A stretch of 8,842 nt of DNA from Planctomycetota bacterium (GCA_003669575.1 QWOR01000213.1:1-8842), one strand, 5' to 3'; shown: positions 1 through 6,410, numbered from the stretch's first letter. The notes: generated by a model from the sequence alone, not told the origin. Program-made: numbers and translations.

Positions 1-1
1 C

Positions 2-49
2 CTCACCGGCCGGACGCGGCTGGTTTCCCCCTCCGGAGCGACGATATGA
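2..49 (+). CDS. Possible 3' end of an upstream gene
   Basis: One reading frame is open from the window edge and stops at TGA 47-49. It reads LTGRTRLVSPSGATI and overlaps the ATG of the next gene (46-48) in an ATGA arrangement. The same 4-bp overlap links the next two genes, which makes a coupled upstream gene plausible. Fifteen codons are too few to name a family, and an open frame this short in G+C-rich DNA can occur by chance. Confidence 0.3.
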   Translation, partial: LTGRTRLVSPSGATI

Positions 50-633
50 ACAGCGCCACACAGGTCCACGATCCCGGAGGGAAGGTCCGGCCCGCATGGC
101 CCGCCGACTCTCACGTCACGGCTGGCTTCTCCGACTGCCAGCAGTACCGGTACCAGCTGCGCGAGATCTGGGCCCCCGGCCTGCCGCTGGTGTTGTGGCT
201 GCTGATGAACCCCAGCGTCGCGTGTCTCGACTACAGCGACCCCACGCTGCGCAAGACCGGCAAGTTCGCCCGGGCATGGGGCTACGGCGGCCAGCTGGTC
301 GGCAACGTCCACGCCTACCGGGCCACCGACAAGACCCGACTGTTACAAGTCGCCGATCCCGTCGGCCCGGAGAATGACCGCCTGATCCTCGAAATGGCCG
401 CCGAGGCCCAGACCGTCGTCCTCGCCTTCGGCCAGCCCCCCAAAGCCCTCCGCCCCCGCGGGCAGCAGCTGACTCAGCTGCTCCGCCGTCACCCCGGCCT
501 GAGTTACTTGCGCCTGGCCAAAGACGGGACGCCGGTTCATCCGCTGTACCTGCCAGACTCGCTGAAGCCGGTGAGGTATGAGATAAAGGGGACCCGGACG
601 AGACGTGTGACGGACAGGAAAGGGCAGGGATGA
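46..633 (+). CDS. DUF1643 domain protein
   Basis: A 195-residue protein of the DUF1643 family, whose biochemical role is unknown. The family signature is visible along its length: LLMNPSVACLDYSDPTLRK (about residues 52-70), FARAWGYGG (74-82), the NVHAYRAT block, DPVGPENDRLI, and near the C-terminus KDGTPVHPLYLPDSLKP. Length is close to the family norm and no signal peptide or membrane segment is seen, so it should be cytosolic. The stop overlaps the next start by 4 bp (ATGA), implying translational coupling with the DUF4062-ATPase gene. DUF1643 genes are often found in mobile and restriction-modification neighbourhoods, which fits the metallopeptidase remnant downstream. The ATG at 46 is chosen because about 30 residues precede the conserved block and it may overlap an upstream stop. 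The family call is firm; the role is not known. Confidence 0.85.
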   Translation: MNSATQVHDPGGKVRPAWPADSHVTAGFSDCQQYRYQLREIWAPGLPLVLWLLMNPSVACLDYSDPTLRKTGKFARAWGYGGQLVGNVHAYRATDKTRLLQVADPVGPENDRLILEMAAEAQTVVLAFGQPPKALRPRGQQLTQLLRRHPGLSYLRLAKDGTPVHPLYLPDSLKPVRYEIKGTRTRRVTDRKGQG

Positions 634-2093
634 AGCCGCTGCGGATCTTTATCAGCAGTGTTCAGAAAGAGCTGTCGGCCGAGCGGGCCGCGCTGCGCGA
701 CTACCTGCGCAATGATCCGCTGCTGCGACGGTTCTTTGAGCCGTTTCTGTTTGAGGATCTGCCCGCTGCCGATCGCCGGGCCAATCAGGCCTATCTCGAC
801 GAGGTGCAGCGCTGTGATCTGTACCTGGGGCTGTTCGGGAACGAGTACGGATATGAAGACGGCGAGGGAGTCTCGCCCACAGAGCGGGAATTCCTGTATG
901 CCACGGAGCTGGGGAAAACGCGGCTGATCTATGTCCGCGGAGCCGATGACAAAGAAAAGCATCCCAAGATGCGGGCGCTGATCCGACAGGCGGGGAACGA
1001 ACTGATCCGCCGCCGGTTCACCGATCCCGCCACGTTGCTCCCCGCTGTGTATGCCTCGCTGGTGGCGTATCTGGAAGAGCATCAGCTGATTCTGAACGGC
1101 CCGTTTGACGGGGCGGTGTGCCGCGGGGCGACGCTGAAGGATCTCGATGAGGCGGGGATGAAGGCGTTTATCCGGGACGCACGGGCCTCGCGCGGATTTC
1201 CGCTACGGGAATCGGCCACGGGGAAAGAGCTGCTGACGCATCTGAATCTGCTGGATGAAGGCCACCCGTCGCACGCTGCGGTACTGCTGTTCGGGAAGTC
1301 GCCGCAGCAGTTCCTGAACTCTTCCGAGGTGAAGTGTGCCCATTTCCATGGGGCCGAGGTCGCCAAGCCGATCCCGTCCTATCAGGTCTATCGGGGGACG
1401 GTCTTCTCGCTGGTGGATCAAGCGGTCGACTTTGTGATGTCGAAGCTGGCCCTGCAGGTGGGAACGCGGGCTGCCGGGGCACAGGCTCCCGTGACTTATG
1501 AGATTCCGCGTGAGGTGATTGCCGAGGGGATCGTCAACGCGGTGGCTCACCGTGATTATGCGGCCACGGGCAGCGTGCAGGTGATGCTGTTCGCTGACCG
1601 GCTGGAAGTGTGGAACCCCGGACGGCTGCCTTCGTCGCTGACTCTGGCCAATCTGCGGAAACCACATGGCTCCGTCCCGCACAACCCGCTGCTGGCGGAG
1701 CCGCTGTATCTGACGCAGTACATCGAGCGGATGGGCACGGGAACGGGGGACATGATCCGCCGCTGCCGGGAGGCGGGACTGAAACCGCCAAAGTTTGAAA
1801 TCGACGATGGTTTTCGCCTGACCATCTGGAGGACAGCCGCAACGGCCCGACCTCTGCCCCCCGAAAAAATGTCGGGGAAAATGTCGGGGAAAATGTCGGG
1901 GAAAATGTCGGGGAAAATGTCGGGGAAAATTGTGCAGCTGATCCGGGAAAAACCAGAGATCACGATCCCGGAACTGGCGAAGCGGCTGAAGCGGACGGAG
2001 CGGACAATCGAGCGTCTGCTGGGAGAGCTGAAAGCAGCCGAGATCATCGGACGCATTGGTCCAGCCAAGGGCGGACACTGGGAGGTCTTGTAG
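630..2093 (+). CDS. DUF4062 / RecG-C-like ATPase / winged-helix protein
   Basis: A 487-residue multidomain protein. Residues 4-90 are a DUF4062 domain (IFISSVQKELSAER; CDLYLGLFGNEYGYE), related in style to TIR/SEFIR sensor or effector domains. Residues 170-400 match the C-terminal part of AlbA/RecG-like ATP-binding proteins: AAVLLFGKSPQQF, an N-box-like EGIVNAVAHRDYA (299-311), DRLEVWNPGRLP (323-334) and IERMGTGTGDMIRRC (365-379). Residues 413-432 are five KMSG repeats, and 433-487 form a winged helix (ITIPELAKRLKRTERTIERLLGELKAAEIIGRIG). The Schlafen-like AlbA_2 domain usual at the N-terminus appears to be replaced by DUF4062. A purine-rich stretch (AGGAAAGG) precedes the ATG, which overlaps the DUF1643 stop. 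Related ATPases often sit within type I restriction loci. A defence or regulatory role is inferred; the substrate is unknown. Confidence 0.87.
   Translation: MKPLRIFISSVQKELSAERAALRDYLRNDPLLRRFFEPFLFEDLPAADRRANQAYLDEVQRCDLYLGLFGNEYGYEDGEGVSPTEREFLYATELGKTRLIYVRGADDKEKHPKMRALIRQAGNELIRRRFTDPATLLPAVYASLVAYLEEHQLILNGPFDGAVCRGATLKDLDEAGMKAFIRDARASRGFPLRESATGKELLTHLNLLDEGHPSHAAVLLFGKSPQQFLNSSEVKCAHFHGAEVAKPIPSYQVYRGTVFSLVDQAVDFVMSKLALQVGTRAAGAQAPVTYEIPREVIAEGIVNAVAHRDYAATGSVQVMLFADRLEVWNPGRLPSSLTLANLRKPHGSVPHNPLLAEPLYLTQYIERMGTGTGDMIRRCREAGLKPPKFEIDDGFRLTIWRTAATARPLPPEKMSGKMSGKMSGKMSGKMSGKIVQLIREKPEITIPELAKRLKRTERTIERLLGELKAAEIIGRIGPAKGGHWEVL
1866..1925 (+). repeat. 12-bp in-frame tandem repeat, five copies
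   Basis: The unit AAAATGTCGGGG occurs five times without mismatch and encodes KMSG each time (residues 413-432 of the DUF4062-ATPase protein). A sixth start (AAAATTG) diverges immediately. It lies between the ATPase part and the winged helix. Because the unit is a multiple of three, gain or loss of copies changes linker length without shifting the frame. Confidence 0.97.
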
Positions 2094-2177
2094 TCGGAGT
2101 GACAGTGCCCTGAATGTCGCGGATTACCTTCTTCGGGGATTCAACTTCGTCTGATTGAGCTGGAGTTCTGCAGATGC

Positions 2178-2498
2178 TTGGACTTGTCCCGTTACTTTCT
2201 CCAGAGGATGAAGACCAAATGGGGCAGCTGTAATCACCGGGCCGGGAATATCCGGCTGAACACGGAGCTGGTGAAAAAACCAAAGGATCTTCTGGAATAC
2301 GTCATTGTCCATGAGATGGCTCATTTGCGAGAGCCGACTCACAATGAGAGATTCGTGGCGATTCTGAATGAGCATTACCCGACCTGGCGGGAGGCGAGGG
2401 CAGAGCTGAATGAATTGCCGCTGGCGGCGGAGTTGAAAGGGAAACGCAACCTGAGACAGGACATCAGCTCTTTCCCCTTTGGGAGGGAAAACCGGTGA
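2178..2498 (+). pseudogene. 5'-truncated YgjP/DUF45-type M48 metallopeptidase
   Basis: This frame encodes the C-terminal catalytic part of a YgjP-like (DUF45, M48-type) zinc metallopeptidase. Visible are YFLQRMKTKWGSC, GNIRLNTEL, LLEYVIVHEMAHL with the HExxH motif (H45, E46, H49 counted from TTG 2178) and EPTHNERF, whose H55 would be the third zinc ligand. Full-length relatives have about 230 residues; here some 130-150 N-terminal residues are absent. The frame stays open upstream to a TGA at 2100-2102, but that 75-bp extension shows no family similarity. The TTG start is only the first candidate and has no clear ribosome binding site. The subfamily is commonly encoded beside type I restriction genes. 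It could be a short standalone peptidase, but a deletion remnant is more likely. Confidence 0.72.
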
Positions 2499-2772
2499 AT
2501 TATGGAGCAGGGCAAACTCACAGCTCCAATATCGGACCTGCGGTATACCTCAATGACAATCTCGCATCTCATCGAACAGAGACCGGATTTGAACGAAGAA
2601 ACGGTGTCTGACAGAACTTCCTTGACGATCTGTAAATGCGAGAAGAAGTCCGTGCATGTCCTGAATTCAAGGACATGTGTGCTTGGCTATCCGATGTGTA
2701 TGAGTTCGACGACGCTATACTCACGACTGATCCCACAAAGCGACAAGCACCCATTTTCAAGGAAACTCTTCC
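2499..2772. other. Gap holding a near-palindrome
   Basis: There is no convincing gene between the peptidase remnant and the GYD gene. Short open frames here (for example from 2502 or 2636) resemble no known family and run on into the GYD gene in the wrong frame. The stretch presumably contains the GYD promoter, but I see no good -35/-10 pair; TATACT at 2716-2721 is the only -10-like sequence. Confidence 0.5.
2655..2677. promoter_or_regulatory. Near-palindrome, operator-like
   Basis: CATGTCCT (2655-2662) and AGGACATG (2670-2677) are perfect 8-bp inverted arms around the 7-base centre GAATTCA. The site lies about 95 bp upstream of the GYD gene start. No T-tract follows, so it is not a convincing terminator; symmetry and position fit an operator for a dimeric regulator. 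Chance symmetry is possible. Confidence 0.35.
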
Positions 2773-3081
2773 ATGGCAACATTCATCACCAACATCAAGT
2801 TCTCACAACAGGGTATCAAAGACATCGACCACACGACCAAACGGTCGGCGATCTTCAAGGCCGAGGCCAAGAAACTCGGAGCGAAGGTCAAGGAAATCTA
2901 CTGGACCTTGGGCGAACACGACGGCCTTCTGATTTTGGAAGCTCCGGACGACGAAACTGCGACCGCCGCCATTCTGCATCTGGCAGCGATGGGCAACGTT
3001 CACACCACGACCTGCCGGGCCTTTACCGCCGCAGAAATGGACAAGATCGTCGCCCGGGTACATGGTGATCGGGCCGGTTGA
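2773..3081 (+). CDS. GYD domain protein
   Basis: A 102-residue protein of the GYD family, small alpha/beta ferredoxin-like-fold proteins of unknown function. The typical pattern is present: MATFITNIKFSQQGIKDI at the start, then FKAEAKKLGAKVKEIYWTLGEHDGLLILEAPDD with GEHD in place of the usual G-(R/E)-(Y/H)-D, and AMGNVHTTTCRAFTAAEMDKIVARV at the end. Length fits the family (about 95-105). The start is well supported: AAGGAA at 2759-2764 lies 8 nt before the ATG. No signal peptide or membrane segment is seen. The stop falls within CCGGTTGAAAAT, a motif that recurs in the 206-bp element near the right end, so the last few residues (HGDRAG) may come from insertion-sequence DNA. It stands alone, with no operon partner. 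Confidence 0.85.
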   Translation: MATFITNIKFSQQGIKDIDHTTKRSAIFKAEAKKLGAKVKEIYWTLGEHDGLLILEAPDDETATAAILHLAAMGNVHTTTCRAFTAAEMDKIVARVHGDRAG

Positions 3082-3177
3082 AAATTGGGGCCCGAGGAGT
3101 GGGAGTATACTCCAGGTTTGGAATCGGGTCGGCCAATGGCTGCAGGCGGCTGGAGTGGATATGCCTGGAGCCTCGCA

Positions 3178-3384
3178 GACTTCAGACGCCTCTCGGCGGC
3201 GAGGTTCCCGGCAGCGAAGCTGCTCGACGAGTTCGACTTCGCCACCAGGCCCAGTGTGAACAAGCCACTGGTCCTCCAGCTGGTCCAAGGGGATTACCTG
3301 AAGAGACGCGAGAATGTGTTACTGGTCGGCCCCTCCGGGACTGGCAAGTCTCACCTCGCGACAGCCTTCGGCATGGCCGCCTGT
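3178..3384 (+). pseudogene. istB: IstB fragment (IS21-family helper ATPase)
   Basis: About 69 codons match the middle of IstB, the AAA+ helper ATPase of IS21-family transposition. ADFRRLSAARFPAAKLLDEFDF corresponds to the segment before the ATPase core, followed by ENVLLVGPSGTGKSHLATAFGMAAC with a complete Walker A motif GPSGTGKS (3328-3351). Intact IstB has about 250 residues; the N-terminal region before residue ~55, the Walker B motif, the sensor motifs and the C-terminal half are all missing. Similarity stops after GMAAC, and the frame runs on through unrelated residues to a TGA at 3439-3441. No istA is present. The fragment cannot be functional and marks a deleted IS21-like element. Confidence 0.8.
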
Positions 3385-3984
3385 GATGCCTTCCGCCAAC
3401 AACGCAAAGAGGGGAACCTACAAGATCAGGCTATTCCCTGAAGCGGTCCCGGTTCGGCAAACAAGAAATGGTGATACCGCAACGAGGAACACCTCCAGGA
3501 ACGCCTGCTGACCCTGCACCGCACGAAGTTCATGCTGCAAGGTTAATTCCATGCTCCCGGAGATCCCCCCAAATAGTCGGATGAACCGGTTTTTGAGGGT
3601 GTTTTGGCGTCCCCGGCGTCAAGGGGAGCGTCGCGCTACGCTGGGACAACGAGGCCCGTGCTCCTATCGTCGTATCGGGCTGGGTTACTGGCCCAAGCGA
3701 CGATGGGGTGCCTGTGGTGGTGGGCGATTCGCTGTCGGTAAAGTGAAGGCCGATGAGCCGGTCGGCTAGCGGCTTGGCTGGTGTGCCGTCCCGCAACAAG
3801 CTGACTTTTCCTGGAAGTGCAACGACGGTAAAGTGGTCAACTAGCAAAGGCTGCCTAGAGTTTGTGAGAAGGGGCAAGAGTGTGCATCGTTGTTGTCCAC
3901 GTTATGTGAAGTAACGCCAGGACCCTCTCCCGCCTCGTTGCTCTCCATTTCGTGCAGAAGTTGGAATAACGCAGCGTCAGCCCC
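3385..3984. other. 600-bp decayed stretch without an intact gene
   Basis: No intact gene is recognisable. Two open stretches look like coding debris. The first is the 3' end of a frame reading RNEEHLQERLLTLHRTKFML and stopping at 3544-3546; it has an in-frame stop just upstream at 3472. The second is a 49-codon plus-strand frame at 3597-3746, described separately. The minus-strand frame across 3530-3877 has unconvincing composition and no family resemblance. The last 140 bp form the leader of the oxidase gene, where I see no clear promoter. Confidence 0.5.
3597..3746 (+). pseudogene. Possible gene fragment, beta-rich
   Basis: This frame is open from just after a TGA (3594-3596) to a TGA at 3744-3746 and has no start. 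It reads in part VALRWDNEARAPIVVSGWV and DDGVPVVVGDSLSV, with alternating hydrophobic residues suggesting beta strands. I do not recognise a family. It could be the decayed 3' part of a gene, or chance. Confidence 0.2.
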
Positions 3985-5148
3985 ATGGACTCCCACTTCA
4001 ACTCTGAATATCCGTCTGTCGAACACCTGCGAGCAAGAGCCAAGTCTCGGATGCCAGGTTTCGCCTACGATTATCTCACCGCCGGGTGTTTTACTGAGAT
4101 CAACTTGGCGCGGAACATTAGCGACATTCGCAAAGTTCAGCTCAAACCTTGGTATCTCCGCGATTTCGACGGAGCCGATCAAAAGACCGAACTGTTCGGC
4201 GAAACGTATGCAGCGCCGTTTGGGGTCGCGCCCGTGGGTTTGCAAGGCCTGATGTGGCCCAAGGCCTGCGAGTATCTGGCGCAGGCTGCTGTCGATCACA
4301 ACATTCCATTCACGCTGTCTACCGTCAGTACCGCCAGCATCGAAGAAATCGGGAAGATCACGGACGGCAGGTTCTGGTTTCAGCTCTACCATCCAGCAGA
4401 GGATCAACTACGGGACAAACTGCTGGAAAGAGCGTGGGAGGCGGGCTGCCGTACGCTGGTCATTCTGGCGGACACACCAACGTTTGCTTATCGCCCAAAA
4501 GAGATCCGAAATGGCCTCTCGATTCCTCCGAGGATGTCGCCTCGAAACATCGTCCAGATGTTCTTGAGTCCCTCTTGGGCGATGGGGCAACTACTCGCCG
4601 GCAAACCTGAGTTTCGGACGATGAAACCTTATATTCCCAATGGTCTGAACATGAAGCACCTAGGCTTGTTCATGAACAAGACCTTTTCGGGACGACTAAC
4701 CGAATCCAAGATCGCGCTGATCCGTGAGAAGTGGCGGGGCAACTTGGTCGTGAAAGGAATCGTTAATCCGGATGACGCCGAGATTGCCGTCAAACATGGT
4801 TTGGATGGATTGATCGTTTCCAATCACGGTGGTCGACAGCTTGACCGCGGACAATCAACCATCGTTCCTTTGTACAAGCTTGTGCCGGAGTTCGGCAGCA
4901 GGTTGAAGATGATGATCGACGGTGGAATGTACTCGGGAGCTGACATCGCGGCATGCCTGGCATGTGGAGCCGACTTTGCGTTTATGGGACGCACTCCCAT
5001 GTTTGGCGTGTGTGCCCTGGGCAGGTACGGTGGTCATCACACGTTTGAAATGCTCAAGAAGCAGCTGCAACAGGTGATGGAACAGGTCGGTTGCTCAAGA
5101 GTACGTGACTTACGTGAACATCTGATTTCGGAAAGCGTCCCCATCTGA
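3985..5148 (+). CDS. FMN-dependent alpha-hydroxy-acid oxidase/dehydrogenase
   Basis: A 387-residue cytosolic flavoenzyme of the glycolate oxidase / lactate dehydrogenase (LldD-like) family, which oxidises L-2-hydroxy acids to 2-keto acids using FMN. By alignment from memory with spinach glycolate oxidase, the active-site residues are present: Y30 (AYDYLTAG), Y135 (FQLYHPAED), D163 (LADTP), R170, K257 (VVKGIV), H281 as catalytic base and R284 (SNHGGRQLD, 279-287). The FMN-phosphate loop reads IDGGMYSGADI where most members have DGG(V/I)R(R/S)G, so the usual arginine is Y316; the later GR motif (335-336) is kept. Length fits the family. ATG 3985 is the first possible start after an in-frame TAA at 3967, but no clear ribosome binding site is seen. 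The gene stands alone and seems less G+C rich than the left cluster, consistent with separate acquisition. The substrate cannot be assigned. Confidence 0.9.
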   Translation: MDSHFNSEYPSVEHLRARAKSRMPGFAYDYLTAGCFTEINLARNISDIRKVQLKPWYLRDFDGADQKTELFGETYAAPFGVAPVGLQGLMWPKACEYLAQAAVDHNIPFTLSTVSTASIEEIGKITDGRFWFQLYHPAEDQLRDKLLERAWEAGCRTLVILADTPTFAYRPKEIRNGLSIPPRMSPRNIVQMFLSPSWAMGQLLAGKPEFRTMKPYIPNGLNMKHLGLFMNKTFSGRLTESKIALIREKWRGNLVVKGIVNPDDAEIAVKHGLDGLIVSNHGGRQLDRGQSTIVPLYKLVPEFGSRLKMMIDGGMYSGADIAACLACGADFAFMGRTPMFGVCALGRYGGHHTFEMLKKQLQQVMEQVGCSRVRDLREHLISESVPI

Positions 5149-5550
5149 CCATCCGCTTACCGCCCGCGATTGAGAAGCCACCCGATCCGCAGGTCTCGCT
5201 CAAAATGAACGAGGTCGCTTGCACGCCCCGCCTTGGTGGACTCCTCAAGTCCTACTCCCATCGCGCCGCGTGAAACCGCGGGGTCTGTTGTGTCTGGTCG
5301 AGACCCACTCGCTGATGAGCAACGCCCGTTGCTCGACCGTTCCCGGTGTGCACAGTTCGAGGTTTCAATGGCTCGGACCCGTTTGAGTCCGACCAATCCG
5401 GTCGTTTGACAACCGATATCGGCCTACTTCTGAGTACGGCAGCGTCATCTCGAACAGGGCGACCTGCCGTAATCGCTTGGAGCAGAGTTGGAGCCAAAAG
5501 GATATGTTGGAGATTCATATGCTTTGTCTCATCGCCAAAACGGAATCGCC
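5149..5550. other. 402-bp stretch without a convincing gene
   Basis: Nothing here is recognisable as a gene. A minus-strand frame (5157-5396) gives 79 residues ending HFERDLRIGWLLNRGR, which I cannot assign. A hairpin occurs at 5373-5392 (TCGGAC / GTCCGA around 8 bases). The right end should hold the upstream signals of the hydrolase fragment starting at 5551; CGGAA lies just before its ATG. Confidence 0.45.
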
Positions 5551-5586
5551 ATGAACATCCTCTTCCTCCATGGCTGGCACTCGGTT
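5551..5586 (+). pseudogene. 5' end of an alpha/beta hydrolase gene, cut by IS5
   Basis: ATG at 5551 begins MNILFLHGWHSV, which matches the start of a small alpha/beta hydrolase family I recall from Planctomycetota, where it continues PGGVKPTYL. The first strand plus the HGW oxyanion-hole motif are visible. CGGAA sits 5 nt upstream as a ribosome binding site. After codon 12 the sequence becomes transposase DNA read in the opposite direction, and the frame ends at 5632-5634. The rest of the gene, including the catalytic serine and histidine, is not in the window. The match is short, so moderate confidence only. Confidence 0.5.
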
Positions 5587-6174
5587 CGCTGTCTGCCGCT
5601 CGGCCATAGATCAATCGTGGCAGCTGGCGTTTGAGCACGCGCTGCTGCGACAAACCCTCGATCAACGTCGCCTCCCCGGGGCTGGCGGAATGGACTGTGG
5701 CGGCCAGTGGGAGGCCGTCTCCAGTGGTCAGGGCCATGATCTTCGAGCCCTTGCCGCACTTGGTGTTTCTGACGCTTTCGCCCCTTTTTTGGCCTTCGCA
5801 AACGTCCCGTCCGCGATGGCTTCGGACCAGTCGATCTTCCCCTGGCCATCCAGCGTGCGCAGGCCCAGAGCCCACGCCTTTTGGAACAGCCCGGCCTTCG
5901 TCCAGTCCCGCAAACGCCGCCAACATGTGGCTGGACTCGGGAAGCACCGGGGCAGGTCTTTCCACTGCGCCCCCGTCCGCAAGATCCACAAAATGCGATC
6001 CAGACACGGACGCGGCGGCACCACGGGACGACCACCTCGGCGAGTCGGATCGGTCCACGGAAAGAGCCTCGCAATCAGCGTCCACTGCTGATCCGACAAC
6101 TCCGACTTCGGGTCCGTCTTGGACGCCACGCGATACCGTCGATACGACGGAAACCACGACAGCGTAATAAGCAT
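5587..6174 (-). pseudogene. IS5-family transposase, frameshifted and truncated
   Basis: Read leftward from ATG 6174 (AAGGAG 9 nt upstream), the first frame gives a typical IS5/IS427-group N-terminal region: ELSDQQWTLIARLFP, RPCLDRILWILRTGAQWKDLP, WRRLRDWTKAGLF and IDWSEAIADGTFAKAKKG, where ADG carries the first catalytic aspartate. At an A6G4 tract (plus-strand 5781-5790) similarity moves to the -1 frame: ESVRNTKCGKGSKIMALTTGDGLPLA, HSASPGEATLIEG, LPRLIYGRAADSEP. In relatives the last block reads D(R/K)A(Y/A)DS; here the first aspartate is glycine, so the second catalytic acid is lost. About 70 C-terminal residues, including the catalytic glutamate, are missing because the sequence switches to hydrolase DNA near 5586. 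A6G4 could be a natural programmed frameshift site, but the missing residues alone make this inactive. Confidence 0.85.
5781..5790 (-). other. A6G4 slippery tract
   Basis: On the minus strand the transposase reads GCC AAA AAA GGG G, and similarity passes to the -1 frame exactly here. A-runs followed by G are classic sites for programmed -1 frameshifting or transcriptional slippage in two-frame IS5/IS427-group elements, so this may be original design rather than damage. Confidence 0.5.
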
Positions 6175-6354
6175 GACTGAGCACTCCTTCGCTCAACGCT
6201 CATGCAAATGCATTGCCAGTCGCAAATTACAGGGGTAATGGTTTTGAAGCCGGCTCTAACACACTGAAATTCCGGCGAATTCCACAACAGGGAGTTCTTG
6301 GTCTGCTGCTCGATGGATTGAAGTTGCTAGATTAGGTTCAGTTGCTCGATTGCG

Positions 6355-6377
6355 AAGCGGGCTCATGTGGCCCGTTT
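6355..6377 (+). promoter_or_regulatory. Hairpin upstream of the propeller gene
   Basis: AAGCGGGC (6355-6362) pairs with GCCCGTTT (6370-6377), eight pairs including one G-U, around a 7-base loop. It ends 33 bp before the start codon at 6411. Only three Ts close it, so it is a poor intrinsic terminator; it may be a leader hairpin or a weak stop for transcription arriving from the left. Confidence 0.3.
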
Positions 6378-6410
6378 CAAAATAATTCCTCCCCCCAGAG
6401 AGTCACTTCT

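Larger units (their letters stand above)
5587..6256 (-). mobile_element. Truncated IS5-family insertion sequence
   Basis: The element is the transposase remnant plus its leader. Its outer end upstream of the transposase is probably at 6256: read on the minus strand, TTA is followed by GAGCCGGCTTCAAAACC, resembling IS5-group inverted-repeat ends next to a short TNA-type target. The other inverted repeat is absent; the left boundary at about 5586/5587 is a truncation inside the transposase gene. The exact end is inferred from one side only. Confidence 0.5.

Noticed and set aside
1203..2078. A 291-codon minus-strand open frame opposite the DUF4062-ATPase gene
   Set aside because: It mirrors a plus-strand gene with clear domains; its HFPR repeats are just the complement of the 12-bp repeat, and no family resemblance is seen.
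2502..3068. A 188-codon plus-strand frame
   Set aside because: It overlaps the well-supported GYD gene in another frame, and its composition is low-complexity and family-less.
3150..3170. Similarity between GCTGGAGTGGATATGCCTGG here and the sequence before the 206-bp element (about 8134-8157)
   Set aside because: The match needs gaps and mismatches over about 20 bp and could be chance; it is too weak to call a shared repeat.
3530..3877. A 115-codon minus-strand frame
   Set aside because: No recognisable family, no ribosome binding site, Pro/Thr/Ser-rich shadow-like composition, and it lies in otherwise decayed DNA.
5342..5400. Possible tRNA-like stretch with AGTTCGAGGTTT
   Set aside because: No cloverleaf with a matching acceptor stem or anticodon arm can be built; only one simple hairpin is present.
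5252..6196. A single 314-codon minus-strand frame across the IS5 region
   Set aside because: Only its middle part (about 5590-5785) matches transposase; the N-terminal part is out of frame with the real one and the C-terminal part reads hydrolase leader and unassigned DNA.
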